A stretch of 64,000 nt of DNA. Source: Sulfurospirillaceae bacterium (GTDB lineage Bacteria; Campylobacterota; Campylobacteria; Campylobacterales; Sulfurospirillaceae). The notes beneath the pieces are model-generated. The model worked only from the letters and a program-made list of their open reading frames with translations. It ran no database searches and was not told the origin of the DNA. The stretch lies in contig JAQUGO010000001.1 in NCBI GenBank assembly GCA_028684065.1, forward strand, positions 434,001 through 498,000, in the 5' to 3' direction. Of this stretch, positions 52,767 through 61,581 are shown piece by piece. Position 1 is the stretch's first letter, and every line of letters starts with the position of its first letter. The position numbers and the translations under genes are program-made.

Positions 52767-53925
52767 TCCACTCTTTTATTAATTTATCGGCTTGTATATT
52801 GCTCTGTGTTGCCAAAACCGTATTAGGAAAATACGATACATGCCCCTCTTTAACCCAAAGATAACACTTTTCATTACGCTCATTGGCACCAAAAGAGATG
52901 CGAATCAACCCATTGGATATATCTATCAGATAAAGCTCTTCAAAGTGAACAAAGAAGCCATCTCCACGTACAGTTTCTTCTCGAAAAAGTGAACAAAATT
53001 TTGGGAAATCAATCTCTTTCGAAAATTGTAATGTCTCAACTCTCGGAATCAAAGGCGAAAGTGTTTCATTGATGAGGGTTACATCATAAATGTCTTTTTC
53101 CATCCGAAGCCACCTATCTTCGTATTTACTTGTGATTTCCAGTGCTTCATTTTTCTTTACATGTACGTTAACCTTTGAAAGTTTCATCATTTCACCGAAT
53201 GAAAACTCAAAATACCGTGGACTGTCAGTGCGGAGTTCTAGCTGACCTGATTGATTTAATACACGCATTGCCTCATCTATAAAAGACTGAGACATCACTC
53301 TTCTGTGTGGTTTTTTATCCCATGGTACAGGAAAATGCACAAAAATTTTGCCTACACAATTGGAGGGTAAAAATTCCATAAACAATCTCGCATCATAGTC
53401 AAGAACTAAAATATTCTCAATATTTTGAAGTTCACACTGCTTTAAGACTTGTTCAATAGAGGGCTTGTGAATTTCAATCCCAATGAATTGAATATGTGGA
53501 TGTTTCTTTGCTTGATGTAATAAATGCCTACCACTACCAAACCCTACCTCGACCCAAATTTCACGTGTTACTTCAAAACTAGAGGCAAAAAAATCAATTG
53601 TTTTAAGATAAGGTGAGCGCGTTACATGCAAGGCCCGTTTAGGTTCAATATTGGAGCAAATTTCTATGGCTTCACTGACATCTCTAAAATCCATCAATAC
53701 TTTTTGCAAAATAGATACTTGAGAAGGGCGTGTAACTTTATCGCCTTTAACCAACAATCGATTACCTTCTTTATGGCTTACACGTAAAAGATATCTCTCT
53801 CCTTTTGTAGAAGCTACAACTAATTTATTATTCTTTGCGCTTATAGCTTCACATTCAAAGTATGTGTCCCCATATGCGCAAGGATACGTTAATGGTTTAA
53901 GTGTGTGTGTTTGAAAATTTGGCAT
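52747..53925 (-). CDS. trmB: tRNA (guanine-N7)-methyltransferase TrmB, long form
   Basis: The methyltransferase core (about 110-270) has the SAM site WVEVGFGSGRHLL, IGIEIHKPS and the substrate motif FVHFPVPWDKKPHRR, and makes m7G46 in tRNA. At 392 residues it is far longer than E. coli TrmB (239), with about 100 extra residues on the N-terminal side and a further C-terminal domain of about 120 residues. The long form occurs in Campylobacterota. It overlaps ftsE by 20 bases and follows the FlpA-like gene by eight. Confidence 0.92.
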   Translation of the reverse strand: MPNFQTHTLKPLTYPCAYGDTYFECEAISAKNNKLVVASTKGERYLLRVSHKEGNRLLVKGDKVTRPSQVSILQKVLMDFRDVSEAIEICSNIEPKRALHVTRSPYLKTIDFFASSFEVTREIWVEVGFGSGRHLLHQAKKHPHIQFIGIEIHKPSIEQVLKQCELQNIENILVLDYDARLFMEFLPSNCVGKIFVHFPVPWDKKPHRRVMSQSFIDEAMRVLNQSGQLELRTDSPRYFEFSFGEMMKLSKVNVHVKKNEALEITSKYEDRWLRMEKDIYDVTLINETLSPLIPRVETLQFSKEIDFPKFCSLFREETVRGDGFFVHFEELYLIDISNGLIRISFGANERNEKCYLWVKEGHVSYFPNTVLATQSNIQADKLIKEWIDGLCN

Positions 53926-53933
53926 CCCCTCAT

Positions 53934-55166
53934 CTAATCCTTAGGTATCGTAATCACAACACTATCGGAAGGGTCAGATGCAATTCCAAATTTATCAATT
54001 GCAATAATATGATATTTATACTCAACGCCAGGAACTGTATCTAAATCGTGGTAATTATTTTCAAAAACCCCTGTATAACTCTGTTTTTTCACACTTCCAC
54101 CACTTTTAAATTCACGCAAAACATTATATTTAATAGCATTATCAACATTATTCCATGTTATAAAAATTGATCTACCATCGTGTTTAACTGATTGAACAAT
54201 AGGCGCACGTAAGGCAGAAAGTGTACTTCCACTAATTGGGTTCTCTTGCTGTCTAGACTCTAAACCATCTGTATCAACTGCTGTCACTTTATAGTAATAT
54301 AACTTTCCATTATCGCTTACGATGTCTTCAAATTCTGTATTTTTAGTCTTACCGTGATAACTGTAAAAAAGACTTGCATTGGAAGATCTGTAAATTTTAT
54401 AGTGTGAAAAATCACTTTCACTAGAAGGTGCCCATTTAAGAACAATTTTTTTAGGTAAATCTGTTGTTGAACTCAATCCCCCAATCGTTTTTGGGAGTGG
54501 CTTTGTATGTGCTTCAACAATTTCACTAGGTTTTGAGACAATACCATCAAACGTTTTAACTTTGACACGGTAGCGATATACATAATTATCTTTTAAGCCG
54601 GTATCAATATATTCAGCATTTAATCGACCATCAATTTTACCGATTTCTTCCCATTGTGTTGATTTGAACTCATTACGCTCGATAATGTAAGATTCAACTC
54701 TCTCCATTGGATGCGGACGCCATACTAATTTAACACGATTAGGCAAACCCGTAATAGCTTTGATAAACGAAACAGATTCTATTGTACCAATCGTTGCTGC
54801 GGTAATAATTTGACTTGGCTCTGATTCTCGCTTTTCAGCAGAGAAGGTTGCAAAACGATAACTGTATTGTGTATCGGGTACTAATTTTGTATCAACATAA
54901 TGCGATGTATATTTATCTTTGATTGTGGCAATTTTTTTCATTTTATTACCATCAAGACGATAAATCACATACCCTTCAACATTTTCACTGTATGTTGGTG
55001 TCCACTCAAACCCAATTTCAGTAATATCTGCTAATGTTCGTACAGTTTCTATACGAGGTAATGAAGAATCAACTAAAGGCTCTTTAGGTGTTTCAAGTGT
55101 CTTTTCGCACCCAGTCATTAACAGTATCAAAGCTATTAATGATGCAATCACATGTAATTTTTTCAT
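53934..55166 (-). CDS. flpA: FlpA-like fibronectin type III lipoprotein
   Basis: I take the ATG at 55166, eight bases after AAGGA; an ATG six codons earlier has no such site. The 410-residue product has a lipoprotein signal (lipobox MTGC, C20) and four fibronectin type III-like repeats (about 40-125, 128-222, 230-315, 320-408). The second repeat carries WRPHPMERV at 149-157, very like the WRPHPDFRV segment that binds fibronectin in C. jejuni FlpA. The locus order trmB-flpA-rluD matches C. jejuni. In a free-living organism the domain probably binds other surface proteins or has an envelope role. The start overlaps the pseudouridine synthase gene by 74 bases. Confidence 0.85.
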   Translation of the reverse strand: MKKLHVIASLIALILLMTGCEKTLETPKEPLVDSSLPRIETVRTLADITEIGFEWTPTYSENVEGYVIYRLDGNKMKKIATIKDKYTSHYVDTKLVPDTQYSYRFATFSAEKRESEPSQIITAATIGTIESVSFIKAITGLPNRVKLVWRPHPMERVESYIIERNEFKSTQWEEIGKIDGRLNAEYIDTGLKDNYVYRYRVKVKTFDGIVSKPSEIVEAHTKPLPKTIGGLSSTTDLPKKIVLKWAPSSESDFSHYKIYRSSNASLFYSYHGKTKNTEFEDIVSDNGKLYYYKVTAVDTDGLESRQQENPISGSTLSALRAPIVQSVKHDGRSIFITWNNVDNAIKYNVLREFKSGGSVKKQSYTGVFENNYHDLDTVPGVEYKYHIIAIDKFGIASDPSDSVVITIPKD

Positions 55167-56073
55167 GAAGCTGTTCCTTATCAAATTTTTTTACTAAATA
55201 TGCCTTAAAATCATCCATTAATGGTGCATTAACTTGTAGCATTTGACCCGTTCTTGGATGTTTTAGGTACAAAATGTAGGCGTGTAACATAACTCTTGGT
55301 ATTGTATCATTTTGGCTCTTAAAACCGTATAAACTATCTCCCACAATATGCCTAGACAGTGCACCCAAATGCACTCGTATCTGATGGGTTCTGCCTGTAA
55401 AAAGTTTTGCTGCTATCAATTCCTGCTTTTTATCATTAGAAAGTGCTAATTTACAAAAAGCACTTTTGGCGGCCCGTCCCTCTTTTAAAACAGACATTTT
55501 AAGTCTATGATTGGGATTTCGTGCAATTGGTAAATCTACAACCATATCTTCTTTTAAAGGTAAATCTATAAGTGCCAAATAATAGCGCCCCATGCTCTTA
55601 TCTTCTAATTGCTTTGAAAGTGCATAGTGTGCTTCGTTATTTTTAGCAATTACCAGTGCGCCACTTGTTTCTCTGTCAATGCGATGTACAATGCCATGCC
55701 GCTCTTCCCCACTAATGGTCGAGAGTGAGATACCTTTATGTTTGAGCCAATCAACCAGAGTCGCTTCTTTAACACTGGGGGCTGGATGAACGGTTAAAAA
55801 AGGTGGCTTATTCACAACTAAAAGATCATCATCCTCATACAATATATCGATATCAAAATTAATTGCATACGCACTGGGTATCTCTACAGCTTGCGCAAAG
55901 TCATACGTTACACATTCTCCGACATTTAACTTTGTACTGCTTTTTATTACCACTTTTCCATTTATTGTTACGCCTATTGTTTTAATCAATTTCTCAACTT
56001 GATTTCTCGGTAAGTTCAAAGCTTCACTCATAGCAGTATCCAACCGATTGGCTTCTTTACATGTAAATTCCAT
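55093..56073 (-). CDS. RluD-family pseudouridine synthase
   Basis: This 326-residue enzyme isomerises specific uridines in 23S rRNA. It has an N-terminal S4 domain (about 15-70, with ALNLPRNQVEKLIKTIGVTING) and the RluA/RluD catalytic domain, whose signature HRIDRETSGALVIAKN carries the catalytic aspartate. Specificity among RluA/C/D is not decided by sequence alone. It is divergent from rodA and overlaps the FlpA-like gene. A copy of TTACATGTAA lies at codons 3-6. Confidence 0.92.
   Translation of the reverse strand: MEFTCKEANRLDTAMSEALNLPRNQVEKLIKTIGVTINGKVVIKSSTKLNVGECVTYDFAQAVEIPSAYAINFDIDILYEDDDLLVVNKPPFLTVHPAPSVKEATLVDWLKHKGISLSTISGEERHGIVHRIDRETSGALVIAKNNEAHYALSKQLEDKSMGRYYLALIDLPLKEDMVVDLPIARNPNHRLKMSVLKEGRAAKSAFCKLALSNDKKQELIAAKLFTGRTHQIRVHLGALSRHIVGDSLYGFKSQNDTIPRVMLHAYILYLKHPRTGQMLQVNAPLMDDFKAYLVKKFDKEQLHEKITCDCIINSFDTVNDWVRKDT
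56057..56066. repeat. TTACATGTAA palindrome near the start of the pseudouridine synthase gene
   Basis: This full copy encodes the residues FTCK at positions 3-6, eight or so bases from the start codon and so close to the ribosome-binding region. Confidence 0.7.
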
Positions 56074-56101
56074 TTTGTGTTATTTTCCTTAAATTTTTTG
56101 C

Positions 56102-56107
56102 TATACT
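56102..56107 (+). promoter_or_regulatory. -10 box (TATACT) for rodA
   Basis: TATACT lies 24 bases before the TTG start, within the short gap to the divergent pseudouridine synthase gene; AAGGGAT follows as the ribosome site. Confidence 0.45.
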
Positions 56108-56130
56108 TTTGAAAATTTAAAAGGGATATT

Positions 56131-57237
56131 TTGTTTCAAATAGATAGACGTATCTTAACACATTTTGATTTTTTAATTCCTATTTTAGTCCTACCAATCA
56201 TCACAATTTCCTATTTTCTCATTTCAGAAGCGAGTACTATGCTCGGAAATAAACAAATTGTTTACTATATTGTGGGAATAGGTGTCTTTTGCTTGTTTTT
56301 TATCACTCCTATACGCAAAATCGAATGGCTTATCCCTTTTCTATATTGGATCACCATAGGTCTTCTCGTAAGTGTTGATTTTTTTGGTATCGCAAAATTA
56401 GGTGCTCGAAGATGGTTAGATATTCCTTTTGTTCATTTTACCATCCAGCCTTCCGAAATATTTAAACCAGCATTCATTTTAATGCTTGCCTACCTTATCA
56501 AACAAAACCCACCTGATGAAAATGGTTATGGATGGAAAGATTTTTTTAAACTTAGCTTTTACATCGTGTTACCCTTTATACTGATTGCAAAAGAGCCTGA
56601 TTTAGGGACTGCAATGGTTTTACTTTTACTAGGCTATGGTACATTATTTGTCATTGGTGTCAATAAAAAAATTTGGATATCTTTGGTTATTCTTATCGGT
56701 ATTAGTGGCCCTTTCTTATACAATAGTTTGCATGATTACCAAAAACAACGTATTGCTGATTTTATTAGCGAAAAGCCAAGTTATCATGTTAAGCAATCCA
56801 TTATTGCCATTGGTTCAGGAGGGCTTAATGGAAAAGATAAAAGTGAAGCTACTCAAACGCATTACAAATTCTTACCAATCGCTACGAGTGATTTTATCTT
56901 TGCTTATACCGTTGAACGTTTTGGTTTTTGGGGAGCTTTTGGTATCATTATTTTGTACGCGCTCTTAATCATTCATATGATGACGCTCAATTTTAAGCTC
57001 AAGCATGATTACTTTGCACAAGTCATTACTAGTGGCATTTCTCTTCTTATCTTTTTTTATATGAGTATTAATATCGCTATGACGATTGGCTTAGCACCTG
57101 TAGTAGGTGTTCCTTTGCCATTTTTTAGTTATGGCGGAAGCAGTTTTATCACCTTCTTTGCACTTTTTGGTATTTTAGAAAATCTCTTAGCCTTTCGTTT
57201 TGACCCAACTTATAAATTTATAAAATATCTAAGATAG
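56131..57237 (+). CDS. rodA: Rod-shape peptidoglycan glycosyltransferase RodA (MrdB)
   Basis: The 368-residue SEDS-family protein polymerises lipid II during elongation together with PBP2, encoded at 24.6 kb here. It has about ten membrane segments. The family motifs GARRWLDIPFVHFTIQPSE, KEPDLGTA, a large loop with IAIGSGGLNGK and PLPFFSYGGSSF are clear; the aspartate in EPDLGT corresponds to the essential catalytic-site residue in SEDS proteins. The start is a TTG with AAGGGAT upstream. A weak stem (CCCT/AGGG, 57238-57251) with five Ts follows the stop. Confidence 0.94.
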   Translation: MFQIDRRILTHFDFLIPILVLPIITISYFLISEASTMLGNKQIVYYIVGIGVFCLFFITPIRKIEWLIPFLYWITIGLLVSVDFFGIAKLGARRWLDIPFVHFTIQPSEIFKPAFILMLAYLIKQNPPDENGYGWKDFFKLSFYIVLPFILIAKEPDLGTAMVLLLLGYGTLFVIGVNKKIWISLVILIGISGPFLYNSLHDYQKQRIADFISEKPSYHVKQSIIAIGSGGLNGKDKSEATQTHYKFLPIATSDFIFAYTVERFGFWGAFGIIILYALLIIHMMTLNFKLKHDYFAQVITSGISLLIFFYMSINIAMTIGLAPVVGVPLPFFSYGGSSFITFFALFGILENLLAFRFDPTYKFIKYLR

Positions 57238-57302
57238 CCCTTTGCATAGGGTTTTTATATTGTTTTAACTTTAAAAAGAGTAAAATACTTCTCTTAAAAA
57301 AT

Positions 57303-57379
57303 GGGTCCTTAGCTCAGTTGGTTAGAGCACCCCGCTCATAACGGGGTGGTCGAGTGTTCAAATCACTCAGGACCCACCA
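57303..57379 (+). tRNA. tRNA with anticodon CAT (Ile2 or elongator Met), CCA encoded
   Basis: The cloverleaf folds cleanly: acceptor GGGTCCT/AGGACCC, D arm GCTC/GAGC, anticodon arm CCCCG/CGGGG with loop CTCATAA, T arm GAGTG/CACTC and an encoded CCA. The CAT anticodon fits elongator Met or the lysidine-modified Ile2. The loop and the variable region TGGTC look more like Ile2, but identity elements should decide. Confidence 0.95.
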
Positions 57380-57465
57380 CCTTAATAATAAAACATATAG
57401 AGAAGAAACTCTTTCGTAAATAGATATATACTGTTTGATGACAATTTATACTAAAAAGGTCAACG

Positions 57466-57942
57466 ATGAAAAAACTCCTTCTACCCCTTGTCTTTCTTGT
57501 ACATACTTCACTTTTTGCAGGCTTCTTAGACAATCTTATTGGAAAAGATCACACATTTTTAACTGAAAATGGATTTAAATGTACAGAATTTTCATGTATT
57601 ACTAAAGATCAAAAATATTTCAATATTAAACTGCTTGATGATACAATAGAATATGTTGAAGTTTATAGTAATGAAAAAGATGAAGTCTATAAAATAGCTA
57701 TTTATCTATATCAAAATGATAAACTAAAAAATAAAGAGCTCGATGAAGCTTTTTACAAAGCCCTTACAAAACTCAATGAAAAATCAAAACTGGCCTATGA
57801 AATCACAAAAATTAGTGACAAATATGGTAATGAAGCCCTTATTACTATGACAGATACTAAAAAAGCTGCTGCTTATATTAATATGCTTAAAGAAACTTAT
57901 GCCGATAGTATGAAAGAATTTGGTAAAACTGCCGCTCAATAA
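57466..57942 (+). CDS. Secreted protein of unknown function
   Basis: The 158-residue product has a clear signal peptide (cleavage after SLFAG, near residue 19). The mature part has two cysteines close together (KCTEFSC), which may form a disulfide, and a charged helical second half. I recognise no domain. It is a single-gene unit: a tRNA lies upstream and a strong terminator downstream. Confidence 0.7.
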   Translation: MKKLLLPLVFLVHTSLFAGFLDNLIGKDHTFLTENGFKCTEFSCITKDQKYFNIKLLDDTIEYVEVYSNEKDEVYKIAIYLYQNDKLKNKELDEAFYKALTKLNEKSKLAYEITKISDKYGNEALITMTDTKKAAAYINMLKETYADSMKEFGKTAAQ

Positions 57943-57957
57943 AATTACTATTTCTTA

Positions 57958-58013
57958 AGATGCAAAATCATTTTTAAATACAACAAAGATTTTGCATCTC
58001 ATTTTTCTTTTTT
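57958..58013 (+). terminator. Rho-independent terminator after the secreted-protein gene
   Basis: Perfect 12-base arms AGATGCAAAATC (57958-57969) and GATTTTGCATCT (57988-57999) enclose an 18-base loop and are followed by CATTTTTCTTTTTT. Confidence 0.85.
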
Positions 58014-58081
58014 CACTCTAAAACATACTCTTGTGGTGAAGTAACTCTACGCCTTAAGGTCAATTTTTACTATTTATATGA

Positions 58082-58087
58082 TAGAAT
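58082..58087 (+). promoter_or_regulatory. -10 box (TAGAAT) for trkA-trkH
   Basis: TAGAAT lies 46 bases before the trkA ATG, after the terminator of the preceding gene; AGAAGGA precedes the start. Confidence 0.4.
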
Positions 58088-58133
58088 TAAGATTCGTTAT
58101 TTATTCACTACTTTTAAGGTACAAAGAAGGATT

Positions 58134-59474
58134 ATGCAAGTAATTATCGCTGGAGCTGGTCGCGTTGGCTACAATATTGCCAAGCATTTAATGGTAAACA
58201 ATAGTGTGACCGTCATCGATCAAAATGAATATGCTATTCAAAATATACAGGAAAATTTAGATGTATTAGGTATTTGTGGAAATATTGAAAATCCACATAC
58301 TTATCTTGGAATTAACCCCCAAGTTGATCTTTTTATTGCTGTTACTGATACCGATGAAGTTAATTTACTTTCGTCCCTTATTATTGACAATATTGCAACC
58401 GTCAAGAAAAAAATTATTCGTCTTAAAAACAACTTTTTTGCGAGTGATTTGATTAAAGCTAAACTAAATATCAGCGAAACCATTGTCCCTTCCTATGAAG
58501 CAGCTCAGCCTTTTAAGTATTTAGTAGATTTCTCACATGCTCACAATGCTAAATCTTTTGACTATTCTAAAGCCTTATTGATTTCAATCCGACTCAAAGA
58601 GGATTTTGAACCTCGTATGATTTCTACGTTTATTGGTGAGATTAGCGGAGAAGTTGCCGTAGCAGGTATTGAACGAAGTAAGAAATTTTATATCCCTAAA
58701 ACTTCTGAGACACTCCTTCCCAAAGATTTGGTCTACTTTTTTGCTTTTCCCAATGCTATTCTTTCTTTACGCTCTATGGTATGCGAATCTAATGAACCTA
58801 TGACACCTATTAAAAACTGTGTTATTTTTGGAGCCGATACTCTTGGCGTTGAAATTGCTAAAGTACTTTTAAAAAAAGGTATTGATGTTCAAATAATGGA
58901 TAAAAATATAGAATTATGTCGTAAAGCTAGTTTTGAACTCAAAAATAAAGCAACTGTTTTAAAAACAAATTATGATGCAGACCATATTACTGATAAAACG
59001 CGTTTTGATACCGATATGTTTATTGCCGCTACAAAAAATGATGAATATAATATCACAAAATGCATCGAAGCCAAACAAAGAGGCATTAAAAAAATCGTTG
59101 GTATCAATAATGATATTGCTTACTCTTCCTTAATGAGAAACCTTAATATCGAAGTTGTACGCGGTGAAAAAATCAATGCATTTTATTCTATTTTAGAAAA
59201 AATTCAATCATCTCAAATTATTATTCAAAAAAAGTTTTGCGGTGGCGAAGGTGATGCCTTATTGCGTAAAATATTTGCAAATTCAAGCCTCATTGGTACC
59301 AAACTTCATCTTCCTGATAAGGTAGACGATAAAGGCTATTTTATTATCATCAGAGACAATCATATCTTAGAATATAAAACGGTTGAGACCTTTGAAAAAG
59401 ATGATGTCATTGTTGCGTTTACGAAGGATTCTGATTTTGATGTGGTTTCTAAATGGCTCAATCAAAACGCCTAG
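58134..59474 (+). CDS. trkA: Potassium uptake regulatory subunit TrkA
   Basis: The 446-residue cytosolic protein gates the TrkH channel in response to nucleotides. It is a tandem RCK protein: two Rossmann NAD-binding domains (IIAGAGRVGYNIAKHL at the start and VIFGADTLGVEIAKVL near 230), each followed by a TrkA_C domain. The second glycine motif (GADTLG) is weaker than the first. It lies nine bases ahead of trkH. Confidence 0.94.
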   Translation: MQVIIAGAGRVGYNIAKHLMVNNSVTVIDQNEYAIQNIQENLDVLGICGNIENPHTYLGINPQVDLFIAVTDTDEVNLLSSLIIDNIATVKKKIIRLKNNFFASDLIKAKLNISETIVPSYEAAQPFKYLVDFSHAHNAKSFDYSKALLISIRLKEDFEPRMISTFIGEISGEVAVAGIERSKKFYIPKTSETLLPKDLVYFFAFPNAILSLRSMVCESNEPMTPIKNCVIFGADTLGVEIAKVLLKKGIDVQIMDKNIELCRKASFELKNKATVLKTNYDADHITDKTRFDTDMFIAATKNDEYNITKCIEAKQRGIKKIVGINNDIAYSSLMRNLNIEVVRGEKINAFYSILEKIQSSQIIIQKKFCGGEGDALLRKIFANSSLIGTKLHLPDKVDDKGYFIIIRDNHILEYKTVETFEKDDVIVAFTKDSDFDVVSKWLNQNA

Positions 59475-59483
59475 AGAGAGTTT

Positions 59484-60926
59484 ATGAGTATTAAAAGTAT
59501 TTTTAAATTCGTTTCAGCTGTTGGGCTAGTTGTATTCTTTTTGTTTTTAATCCCTCCTTTTATAGGATTTTTATATAACGAAGATGTCTTTATTTATGCT
59601 GCATCTATGTTTCTTCTTTTTATTATCAACCTTTCTATTTTTTTAATCCTTAAAAATGATGAAATGATTTTGGGCATTAAAGAGAGTATTATTTCAGTTA
59701 ACTTTATCTGGATACTCTTAGGAGTTGGTGGTGCAATCCCTCTAATTCTCTATACAAAACTTGATTTTGCCAGCGCTTTTTTTGAAGCAATTAGTGGCTT
59801 TACAACGACGGGAGCAAGTGTCTATACGAATGTTGAAATACTCCCCAAATCGATTCTTTTTCATCGTAGTCTTATGCATTGGATTGGTGGTATCGGCATT
59901 ATTGTTTTAGGTGTTGGATTACTTCCTTTGATCAATCCAAGTGGCTCACTTAGTCTTTTTAAAGCTGAGTCAACAGGAATATCAATGGATAAAATCACAC
60001 CAAAAATTAAAGACACGGCTAATCGTATTTGGGCAGTTTATATTCTCTTTACACTAACCAATATACTTTTATTGATGCTTTTTGGAATGAATTGGTTTGA
60101 TGCTATTAATCACGCTTTTGCAACGATTTCAACAGGAGGCTTTTCAACAAAAAATGACTCTATTGGAGCTTTTCATAGTGATGGTATTATTTGGACAACT
60201 GTTTTCTTTATGGCTATTTCTGGTATCAATTTTCTTGCTCACATTCGCTTTTTAAGCGGTGATAAATTCAGTTACAATACAGAAGAAACAAAGTGGTATA
60301 TAGGCCTTATCATTTTACTCTCATTTATTTTAGCCTTTGTACATTTTAGTCAAAGTGAAGACTCTTTTTATTACTCACTTAAACACTCATTTTTTATCAT
60401 TACCACATTAGCAACAACAACAGGATTTGCTTCTTTAGATTATGAAAAATGGGGTCAATTTGCAATGATGATAGCCATTGTTGCAATGATGGTTAGTGCC
60501 AATACGGGTTCAACAGCAGGCGGTGTTAAATTGATTCGCTATATTCTCTTTTTTAAGAATATCGGACTCGAAATTAAACGCGCTGTTCAACCTGATGTCA
60601 TTACGTCTATTTTTGTGGATGGTAAACAAATTAGAAGCTCTGTACTTAATTCTATTTTTGGCTTTTTTGCACTCTTCATTTTAACAGCTTTTTTAACAAC
60701 TATGTATTTGTATGCTAGGGGTTTTGACTTTTTAACCTCATTTACAACGGCTATCGCAACCTTGGGTAATATTGGCCCAGGGCTTGGGCTTGTTGGCCCA
60801 TCTCAAAACTATGCCTTTTTTTCATGGTATGATAAATTAATTCTCTCAGCTATTATGATTATTGGAAGACTTGAATGCTATACAGTCTTTATTTTACTCA
60901 GTAAAACGTTTTGGAAGAAGTTCTAA
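59484..60926 (+). CDS. trkH: Potassium uptake channel protein TrkH
   Basis: The 480-residue membrane protein forms the K+ pore, made of four M1-P-M2 repeats. Pore-loop segments are visible: EAISGFTTTGASVY, FATISTGGFST, TLATTTGFASLD and TAIATLGNIGPG. Between the first two lies HWIGGIGIIVLG, typical of TrkH/KtrB. It works with TrkA for low-affinity K+ uptake and turgor control. Thirteen bases after its stop is a copy of the recurrent palindrome. Confidence 0.95.
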   Translation: MSIKSIFKFVSAVGLVVFFLFLIPPFIGFLYNEDVFIYAASMFLLFIINLSIFLILKNDEMILGIKESIISVNFIWILLGVGGAIPLILYTKLDFASAFFEAISGFTTTGASVYTNVEILPKSILFHRSLMHWIGGIGIIVLGVGLLPLINPSGSLSLFKAESTGISMDKITPKIKDTANRIWAVYILFTLTNILLLMLFGMNWFDAINHAFATISTGGFSTKNDSIGAFHSDGIIWTTVFFMAISGINFLAHIRFLSGDKFSYNTEETKWYIGLIILLSFILAFVHFSQSEDSFYYSLKHSFFIITTLATTTGFASLDYEKWGQFAMMIAIVAMMVSANTGSTAGGVKLIRYILFFKNIGLEIKRAVQPDVITSIFVDGKQIRSSVLNSIFGFFALFILTAFLTTMYLYARGFDFLTSFTTAIATLGNIGPGLGLVGPSQNYAFFSWYDKLILSAIMIIGRLECYTVFILLSKTFWKKF

Positions 60927-60939
60927 ATGTTTTCAAATC

Positions 60940-60951
60940 TTTACATGTAAA
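60940..60951. repeat. TTTACATGTAAA palindrome after trkH
   Basis: Full 12-base copy of the recurrent palindrome, extended to CTTTACATGTAAAAAC, at the start of the 226-base gap before lrgA. Confidence 0.7.
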
Positions 60952-61004
60952 AACTTTTATACGTAAAAATTTCAAATTTAAGCTATTTTAATTTTAGTTT
61001 GATG

Positions 61005-61010
61005 TATAAT
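61005..61010 (+). promoter_or_regulatory. -10 box (TATAAT) for the lrgAB unit
   Basis: TATAAT preceded by TTTGATG lies about 143 bases before lrgA, giving a start near 61017 and a leader of about 136 bases. Confidence 0.5.
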
Positions 61011-61036
61011 TCCGCTAAATTAAATTTTGGTTATTT

Positions 61037-61123
61037 ATGAAACGCTTTCGTATGTTATTATCACTTTTACACACGTATTTTAAAGCTACAAAAACCCCGC
61101 AGAGAGTTTTTCCTAAGCCCTAA
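61037..61123 (+). CDS. Possible 28-codon leader ORF before lrgA
   Basis: A frame of 28 codons (MKRFRMLLSLLHTYFKATK, then TPQRVFPKP) begins about 20 bases after the predicted transcription start and ends 29 bases before lrgA. Its ribosome site is weak (TTTGG). The end of the ORF overlaps a short imperfect inverted repeat (AAAACCCC and GAGTTTT). It might be a leader peptide or an unrelated small gene; support is slight. Confidence 0.3.
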   Translation: MKRFRMLLSLLHTYFKATKTPQRVFPKP

Positions 61124-61152
61124 TCATGAGTACCTAATCCGAAAAGTTTGCC

Positions 61153-61581
61153 ATGCTACCTCATACCTTCAAAAAAACATTCATTCTCTTCAAACGTAAA
61201 TTTCACAGAAGTCGCATCCTACAAATAGGCCTCCTATCCATCTTTTGGCTTGTGGCACAAGAGATTTCGCTCCTCTCTCACCTTCCTATTCCAGGCGGTG
61301 TTATAGGACTTCTTTTAGTGCTAATGCTTTTGTATTTTCATATCTTGAGCATTCGCTCTTTGGCATTGGGTGCGGAATGGTTTTTAGCCGAGATGCTTCT
61401 TTTTTTTATCCCAGCAGTACCAGCAGTACTGAACCACCAAGAATTTTTTGGATGGACGGGGCTAAAGATACTCGCCATTATTATTTTAGGTACGACTATT
61501 GTGATTATTGGTACCGCTTTTATCGTCGATTTTAGTTTTTACAAAGTGGAAAAACACTCCAAAAACAAGAATATACAATGA
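61153..61581 (+). CDS. lrgA: LrgA/CidA-family holin-like protein
   Basis: This 142-residue membrane protein has four predicted segments and the family motif HLPIPGGVIGLLLVLMLL. LrgA/CidA proteins were named for control of murein hydrolase export and autolysis in Staphylococcus; in other bacteria the LrgAB pair imports pyruvate or exports by-products of overflow metabolism. It overlaps lrgB by four bases. The role here is open, with pyruvate or glycolate transport a reasonable guess in a lactate user. Confidence 0.88.
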   Translation: MLPHTFKKTFILFKRKFHRSRILQIGLLSIFWLVAQEISLLSHLPIPGGVIGLLLVLMLLYFHILSIRSLALGAEWFLAEMLLFFIPAVPAVLNHQEFFGWTGLKILAIIILGTTIVIIGTAFIVDFSFYKVEKHSKNKNIQ

